64,000 bases of DNA from Cylicocyclus nassatus (lineage: Eukaryota > Nematoda > Chromadorea > Rhabditida > Strongylidae), in assembly GCA_958299035.1 (NCBI GenBank), contig CATQJL010000316.1, forward strand, positions 23,661,676-23,725,675, given 5' to 3'. The translations under genes were made by a program, and so were the position numbers. The notes below the pieces were generated by a model. The model saw only the letters and a list, made by a program, of their open reading frames with translations, made no database searches and was not told the DNA's origin. Below, in pieces: positions 57,310 through 64,000 of this stretch. Each line of letters opens with the position of its first letter. Position 1 is the stretch's first letter.

Positions 57310-60300
57310 ATGTGTCAACAATTTCATATGGACGCACTAAATAGCGATGTCATATCTTTCCAAATTTACAGCTTTTTCGTACTCTTTAATTTCGAAAGAC
57401 CTTCAATTAAACACATTATGGTAAAAGCCGTACACAGCAGGTTTTTCGCATTCTTCAATTATGAAAGACCTTCAACTGAAATGGTAGAAGTTTAAGTAGC
57501 TTTACAATGTTTGAGATGAAATCGCACTTCTCCTTGCGAAATTGCTCTCGATAACGCTATAGAGATCAAGAAGCAAGAAAAACTGGCAATCTTGCAGAAA
57601 ATGCTGACATAGAGCCCCGCTGCAAAATTAGTCTTCACTAAGGTTGATAGTGAGGCTGTCATGACTGTAATGATAAAAAGTAAACAGCAGAATTTAGAAC
57701 GGAAAAGACCAATCTTGTAAATTAGAGTTTCAAAAAGACTGTCATAAGCAAGATACTTCCTTTAACAACAGCACTTCCACCATCTCATAAGAAATCTTAT
57801 CGCGATGATAAGCGATGGTAAGAAAATAGCCTCAGGTGCTCTGCCGATAAAGCAACGTAAAAATCGTATAGTTCCTAAGATCCCAACGGGAAACATCTAC
57901 GGGCTATTTTGCGAAACGACGACTATAGGCAGATCGTTTACCTCATAAAAAACAAAAACGAGATGAGAATCAGATTGATTGTAGAAGGATGAATTTTATT
58001 GCAACAGCTCACAGAGCACTTTCGTAAATTTTGCGATTCTTGGGCTGATGGCGATTAGATACCATTAAGAAAATGACCTTTAGTGAAGGGCGCAAAAATA
58101 AAACAAAGAAGGGACCTCAAAGGATTCAAAACCCTCCTCGTATGTTCTCTCAATCAGTATGGGAGATCGGAACAACAAAGGCGAAGAAAAAGCAAGTTAA
58201 AACATGATAACTGAACCGATAGACGGTCAAGCACAGAAATGAAAATCACTAACTTTAGACCTTTTATAAACTTTTGTAACAACCGTATCACACAACAACA
58301 ACCAACAACTTTGTAACAAAACTAGCGAATAACGACGTGAATGATTTGTGCAGCGAACAAACTCCAGACAGGACGCAAGAAGATGAGACTTGCGATTTGA
58401 ATTTGATTTGTATCGGATTTGTAAAATTTGAACAAAATACGCCAACCCACTCAATAGCAGATGTTTCGGGGCGCACGGCACCCGACATGGCCTGGCAAGT
58501 GAGGTACAATAAACATCGGAGTGCGGGAGGAGGAGAGGGGAGAGGGGTCAAACGAAAACCAAAAGCAATCAGGAAACAGGAACTCAGACGACTCAAGCCT
58601 CTTCTTCTTCATCCTCGCCATCCGAGTCACTACTCAATGCCTGGTGGGCACCATTTAGATTCCCGTTTTGCGAGTTCTCCATTGTTTGCTGCTTTTCACC
58701 ATAATGGACAGGCAGGATGATTACTTGGTTACGTATATTTTTTTCTAACTGCTGCTAAAGCTATTACTTTTGGGCCACCTTAAGTGAAATGGAACTAATT
58801 TACAGAGGTTTGTTGTGAGAGCAAACAGAAAGCATTTATTACTCACCCATTCATAAAAGCTGTGTGTAGAAAAGCTAAAGTACATAGAGCTAATGAGTGG
58901 AAAGTCATTTGGAGGTCCGAACTGAACCATTGCTCAAGCGGCAGCTCATACAATTCATTCATGGCCGAGATATACAACTTCAAACTCGCGCCCAGTACCG
59001 TAATCTGATCAGTCAGCGTCTTCGAGTACTGTACAGGGCGAGAACTCAGAGTCAAATCTCTAACAGACGAATGGATTATATAATAACCGGCTGAAATGAC
59101 TTAGTCAACGGCTCTCACCCAGTTTCCAAATAGGAACCCTGATATATCCAGATTCGTTTGTACACCGCCTTTACTTCGCAAAATAGCTGTCGATAAAAAT
59201 TGTTTATGATTACCGTGGACAAAACAACTCAACTTGTTCTATAATGTTTTGGATACTTTTGTAAAATTGTACCTTCTGACCTGTCTCTATTTATAACAAT
59301 AGGCAGCAAAACAAACAGCAAGTGTTTGTTTTTGCAGACATTAGGGATGAAAAACAAAAATTGAGGTCACCTACAAATCAAAAACACTTTTGTTCCAAAA
59401 TACGAGAGAAGGTGGAATTGTCGATGGGACTACCATAGGCTACGATTTTACGAATGCTGAAGAGAGTTTATGAAGCGAACTTGTAAAGACCACCCGACTT
59501 TTTTTAATACGACCCATACAAATTTTTCAAGGTCTTGCGACTTGCGAAAGATGAATTTAAACTCAATGAAAAGATTCGATTTGAGAGCCTAGCAAAAGAA
59601 ACTCAGACGAAGAGACTGTCGCCAATTCCAATTAAGTGGTTTGCAGATGTGAGTGTAGGGAGTTCAGCAATTACTACGGATTTGTTGTTCAACTTACTAT
59701 ATTAGAAAGCGCCTTTACTCACTAATCAGTCACATGGTAACCAAGGAAACATAATAGCTTTATACTACAAAGGTATTCTATAATAAAGTAATTGAAAATT
59801 TCTAAAATTTCAAACAGGAAGTTGGGGTATAAGACCAGACAAGAAGACTATAGTTCTAGACCGCAGGTTCATAAATTTTGTCCCGTATGTACAAGAAACA
59901 GAATGGACTGAATTAATGCGTCAGCTATGCTGATAACTGCATGTCTTATGACGTTTAGACACAAAAAAACCATTTCTGATAATCTGCAGTCGAATACGAT
60001 TTCCGAGCATAAAGCATACATGCCTCGATCAATGCAGTTGAGTTTCTTTCGTAAAGATGCTACTAGGTAACTTTCTAATGGTTAACTCCATAGAGCGAAC
60101 ACCGGAGTTTAAAAAAGAAAATTTTCTCCCTATTTGTGGAGATGGTTGCGTTAAAAAAATTCATTTGCACGACGCTGGCACAGGCGATTCTGGACGCAGC
60201 CTCACAGTAACATAACCTTCAAAAGGAAAAATAGCTGCATCAAAGCGGCTTGAAGTGCTTAGTAGCTGTTACTTTGCGAGAGTTGCTGTTGTCCAAAACA

Positions 60301-60570
60301 AGCAGGAAAGCTTCAGTACAACACAGCCCAATAAGTCTATTATTCACATTTCGCAAATGTGATTCAGAAAATGGATTTTGCCGACTACTAGTTTTTGTTT
60401 ACAATTACATTCTTGTGAAACAAGCAAGACAAGACAATCATTGTGAGCTACTGCGCTAAAAGGGTCATCAGTCGAAGATGTTTCACTAATGAGATATTCC
60501 TGTATTTATATGCATATCACGAGAACGGCAATCGTCTGACAATAACGCGAAAGATTCGTCGTGAATAACT
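57310..60570. repeat. Dispersed segmental duplication, copy 2
   Basis: This is the direct-orientation partner of 38460-42720, about 1 kb shorter. It lacks the FIP first exon and the 39440 element. It contains the acidic exon (58593-58748) and the MITE relative at 58920-59125. Confidence 0.65.
58593..58748 (-). CDS. Acidic-tailed last exon, duplication copy 2 (intact)
   Basis: Acceptor AGCAGCAG, then LEKNIRNQVIILPVHYGEKQ, QTMENSQNGN and the tail SSDSDGEDEEEEA before TGA. It aligns with copy 1 (40548-40895) through codon-sized indels and mostly coding-type changes, which argues that it was translated. Further exons, expected at higher coordinates, are not identified. I do not recognise the protein. 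Confidence 0.45.
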   Translation of the reverse strand, partial: LEKNIRNQVIILPVHYGEKQQTMENSQNGNLNGAHQALSSDSDGEDEEEEA

Positions 60571-60923
60571 AAATAGAAGAAACTTGCAAGCTATAAAAAA
60601 TAGAAATCACAATTTTAATGGATATGGGCTATAGATAGCATTAACATCAGCGAAAATCTAGCAAATATCAGCATGAAAAATATGAAGATTTTCTCAGCTG
60701 ATTTCACAAACATGTTTACAAGCCTACCTACCCCACGACATTATAAAAATCCAATATAAAAGAACTTTTAAACTATGTTTTAACAATGCAGATGAAAAAT
60801 ACATTATAATTAATGAAAACAACAACATTTATTATTGCAGCGACACGACACATTTGAGTACAAAATCCAGATCTTATACTTTAGTAGATTTACTATATTT
60901 AGTAGACTATATTCTAGATAATA

Positions 60924-61122
60924 CCCTATTTTCAGGTGTATAAGCCGCATCCTTTTTGCTTTAAACGCGAGCAGACCCAGGCGTGCCGCCGCGAATATGT
61001 CTCGCGAAGCGGTCGCCTTATCCATACTGCTCCCACTCAACGCGCTCCATGATGACAGTCAGTCTTTTGGCGTGTTCGCCTCTAGAGCGAAAAGGGTGCG
61101 GCTTATACACCTGAAAAGAGGG
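60924..61122. mobile_element. MITE 1 in the RT remnant, TA-flanked
   Basis: The ends CCCTATTTTCAGGTGTATAA and complement lie between TA (60922-60923) and TA (61123-61124). The stem covers GCCGCATCCTTTTTGC. The loop contains another GCGAAGC. Confidence 0.8.
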
Positions 61123-61545
61123 TAGTTTCTGTCGCTTTAGCATTTATACTTTGAAACAAAAAGTTGGAGTTCCTCAAGGTGGTAACTTCAGCCCACTATT
61201 AGCAGATCTTACACTTTCTTGGTACGAATATAAAAATTCATCAAATACATAAACAATTTCCAAATAATACCTTATAGATATATGGATGACCTATTACTTA
61301 TTCATAACATGGAAGAAAATACTATCCACAAGTTAGTGAAAAAAAATTTACGAGCATAAACTTCAAATAGAAGCTACACACTTAAATACCTATAGCTGTA
61401 ACTATCTCGACGTGAATATTGAAATAATAAACAATAAATTGATTACAAAATTATATAATAAAACTGACTATTTTAATTTTAACGTTAAAAGATTCATACA
61501 TTCTACATCTAGTATCTCATCCAACATTAAAAAGGCAAACATATA

Positions 61546-62280
61546 TTAGGTTGAACCGAAAGTTCTGTCGCACCATTTTCAAAAAATCATAACTTCTTTC
61601 GGTCACTACGATTTTGCGCAATTCAGATTTTGTCTGAAAGCGTAAAGCATGTAGTTTCCAAAAGCTCCCTGGGTAGTTTCCGACATGCTCAGGTGGCAGA
61701 GATAAAAATGAAAGAACGAGATCATCCGAAATTCGGAATTTTTAAGCAAAAATTCTAGAAATTCAGATATAGTGCGATAAAATCCAGAAAAGCCTTTGTC
61801 CTAATTTCTCTTATATTTGATCATTAACTGAGTCAAGTTTGTGCTGATCGAGCCCTTCTTTCAAAAGTTATGATTTTCTGAAAAATAATGCCGAAAAATC
61901 AATTTCCTAAGAATTCTTAAGAAATGGATTTTTTGGCATTTTTTTTCAAAAATTCATAACTTCTGAAAGAAGACCTCGATCAGCACAAACTTGACTCAGA
62001 TAGTAATCAAATGTAAGAAAAATTAGGATAATGGCTTTTCTGGATTTTATCGCACAGTTTCTGGATTTTTAGAATTCTTGCTTAAAAATTCCGAATTTCG
62101 GATGATCTCGTTCTTTCATTCTTAACTCTGCAACCTGAGCACCTTGGAAAGTCCTCAGGAAACTCTTGGAAGCTACTTGCTTACTCTTTCAGGCGAAATT
62201 TGAGTTGCGCAAATTCTTGTGAGGGAAAGAAGTTACGATTTTTTTGAAAATGGTGCGACAGAACTTTCGGTTCAACCTAA
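61546..62280. mobile_element. MITE 2 in the RT remnant, mariner-ended
   Basis: The ends TTAGGTTGAACCGAAAGTTC and complement are flanked by TA (61544-61545, 62281-62282). It is 735 bp and almost fully palindromic, with no coding capacity. Confidence 0.85.
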
Positions 62281-62397
62281 TATATACAGAAACTCATAGA
62301 ATAGCAAGAACATGTACATACTTAAACGATTTTCTGCAAAAAATCCCACAATTCAGAGATAAACTACTCAAGATTGAATATGACATACAGTCGAGTA

Positions 62398-62603
62398 GAT
62401 TTAGCGGTAAATATAGTGTGCTTGCACAGAAGGTGAAATGCGGTGAAATTTGCGCGTGAACAAGTAGCCACGTCAGTACCGCGGGTATCTTGCGCGCGCA
62501 ATTGGCCGGCATCACAGTCGAAACTATTTCTTCACGCGCCAATTTCACCGCATTTCACCTTTTGTGCAAGCACACTATATTTACTGCTAAATTTACTCGA
62601 CTG
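62398..62603. mobile_element. MITE 3 in the RT remnant, CAGTC-ended
   Basis: The ends CAGTCGAGTAGATTTA and TAAATTTACTCGACTG are flanked by TA (62396-62397, 62604-62605). It is 206 bp and related to 27093-27295. Confidence 0.85.
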
Positions 62604-62790
62604 TAAGTATAATATCATCATCAATTTTCAAATGCTTAAATAGAAATCCATTCATACTATATAAATACAATATATTCAGCGATGAATTCAAGAAATTGAG
62701 TCGAAAAAAATATATTATAAAGTATGAACATAAATTATGATCAACCGATATATGTAAAACGAAGTATAAATGATATATTCAACACAAATG

Positions 62791-63193
62791 ATAGTACAAT
62801 GAAAATGAACAAGTCAAGACAAGTCCATTCTTACTTTGCAACACAGAAGATCATACGACAGAAAAGATGAACTGGACGACAATCGGAGTATAAGTTGAGT
62901 TTTACAATTTTTTCGAAATAATTTCTTTGGAAAATAAAACTAGAACCTCTCTCCTTACTGAAGAGTCCCGGAGAGGGTCTAGATCTTAAAACTCCGTCTA
63001 ACAAGGGAAGGATACTCGGTCGAAGTGGCCATTTGGAATGAGCTGTATATTAGGAAACCGTCCTCCGTAAGGCAAACTCAAAACTACTTTCGCTAGGTGC
63101 CGAGCGGTTTTGTGGGGGGAGTTACAAGGCCATTTTTCTCCAGCGCAGCCAGCGCTCCCAGTGATGAGCGAGGCGCTAGAATAACGCAGCAGT
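62791..63193. other. Spacer
   Basis: No gene is recognised. The GC-rich part 63100-63190 leads into the tRNA-like sequence. Confidence 0.35.
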
Positions 63194-63264
63194 GTGGCGG
63201 TGGCGCAGTGGCAACGCAGCGGACTACGAAGGAGATGGTCGAGGGTTCGAGTCCTGTTGCTGCT
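63194..63264 (+). tRNA. tRNA-Arg(ACG)-like sequence, probable SINE head or pseudogene
   Basis: TGGCGCAGTGG (63201) matches the Pol III A box and GGTTCGAGTCC (63244) the B box. A loop reading CTACGAA gives anticodon ACG. The acceptor GTGGCGG pairs with TTGCTGC mainly through G-U pairs, and the anticodon and D stems pair poorly, so it is not a working tRNA. A T-rich stop follows at 63265-63275. Confidence 0.55.
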
Positions 63265-63293
63265 CTTTTGTTTTGCAGTTCTGTAAAAAGTCT

Positions 63294-64000
63294 ATTGGGT
63301 GACAGCAAACGAGAAATACTATTTCTAGGCAGTTCAAACAAGCTATTTACTGCAAAAAAGTCACTATTTTTACAATAAGCCATAGTATTTTACAATATGT
63401 AAATCTGTGGAGGTTATGATGTCACAACAATGGGTTCAAATGATATATTAACATGTATGGAATACAACCACAAAATGCTCAAAGTAGAAGAGCTTCTCGC
63501 AGCGCGCACATCGGATAAAATAAAACGATGACAATCAGCAGCTTCACAATTGCCTATCAAAGTCGGTGAAAAACAGTACTGAATAGGAGCCTCGAATTCG
63601 CCGGGGTGGTTGTCAATGTATCCGGCTGCATTCATGGGTATGAAAGCAAATTTTTGAATCGCGGCGAGCAAAATTGTGTGTAAATGAGCGATAAGAACTT
63701 AAGGATGGAATCCCTATGATGCAAGGTAAAGTTCAGATCAAGAGCCAATAAATGGGATGTGAATCGATTGCAATTTTGCAAGTGCGCGCGTTGCGAGAAG
63801 CTCTTCTGCTTTGAGCATTTTGTGGTTGTATTCCATACATGTTAATATATCATTTGAACCCATTGTTGTGACATCATAACCTCCACAGATTTACATATTG
63901 TAAAATATTATGGCTTATTGTAGAAATAGTGACTTTTTTTGCAGTAGATAGCTTGTTTGAACTGCATAGAAATAGTATTTCTCGTTTGCTGTCATCCAAT
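63294..64000. mobile_element. Long inverted repeat running off the window
   Basis: The left arm 63294-63509 and right arm 63782-64000 are about 95% identical inverted copies, starting ATTGGGTGACAGCAAACGAG next to the tRNA-like sequence. The spacer is about 270 bp. The right arm is cut by the window edge, so a second tRNA-like head may follow. Confidence 0.8.

Larger units (their letters stand above)
60750..62790 (+). pseudogene. Reverse transcriptase remnant split by three MITEs
   Basis: Pieces in order: LVDLLYLVDYILDNTLF (to 60923); VGVPQGGNFSPLLADLTLSW at about 61160-61230 and YRYMDDLLLIH near 61275; YLDVNIEIINNKLITKLYNK then FNFNVKRFIHS to 61543; HRIARTCTYLNDFLQKIPQF after 62281; and FKCLNRNPFILYKYNIF after 62605. 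QGxxxSPLLADL, YMDD and the KLYxKxDxFNF block mark an RT of the non-LTR/Penelope-like broad type, not Ty3; I cannot fix the clade. It has frameshifts and stops. Confidence 0.65.

Noticed and set aside
63097..63383. 93-96 residue frames on both strands around the tRNA-like sequence
   Set aside because: They overlap Pol III promoter boxes and an inverted repeat; no protein similarity seen.

Overview
This is nuclear DNA of an animal, most likely a nematode. It has no operons, ribosome binding sites or long bacterial-type reading frames. Its genes are split into small exons with GT..AG introns, and many acceptors are a run of T followed by TTTCAG. It is AT-rich and dominated by transposon remnants. 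I cannot name the species.

Layout. 0-9.4 kb: a TA-flanked foldback transposon, then stacked LTR retrotransposons with TGTCA..TGACA ends, inserted one inside another. 9.8-19.1 kb: two decayed Ty3/gypsy pol copies; the second is split by a 4.1 kb foldback element whose near-identical arms carry arrays of a palindromic decamer. 19.1-22.5 kb: mariner-type foldback MITEs and an LTR with a gag-like remnant. 22.5-40.0 kb, minus strand: the one gene I can assemble fully, an 11-exon class I Rab11-family-interacting protein (N-terminal C2 domain, C-terminal Rab11-binding helix, 376 aa) with an 8.6 kb first intron full of repeats. 38.5-42.7 and 57.3-60.6 kb: a diverged direct segmental duplication carrying an acidic-tailed exon on the minus strand. 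43.5-45.6 kb: a broken WD40 gene resembling RRP9/U3-55K. 46-57 kb: MITEs, Helitrons, stable hairpins and G/C runs, with no gene I recognise. 60.7-62.8 kb: a reverse transcriptase remnant hit by three different TA-target MITEs. 63.2-64.0 kb: a tRNA-like Pol III head next to a long inverted repeat that runs off the window.

The host genes do not form a pathway. The main story is layered mobile-element insertion. The most testable lead is the foldback element near 13.6 and 17.6 kb: its arms hold seven copies of GGACATGTCC, a perfect match to the p53-family half-site consensus RRRCATGYYY, in arrays with an exact 10 bp unit.
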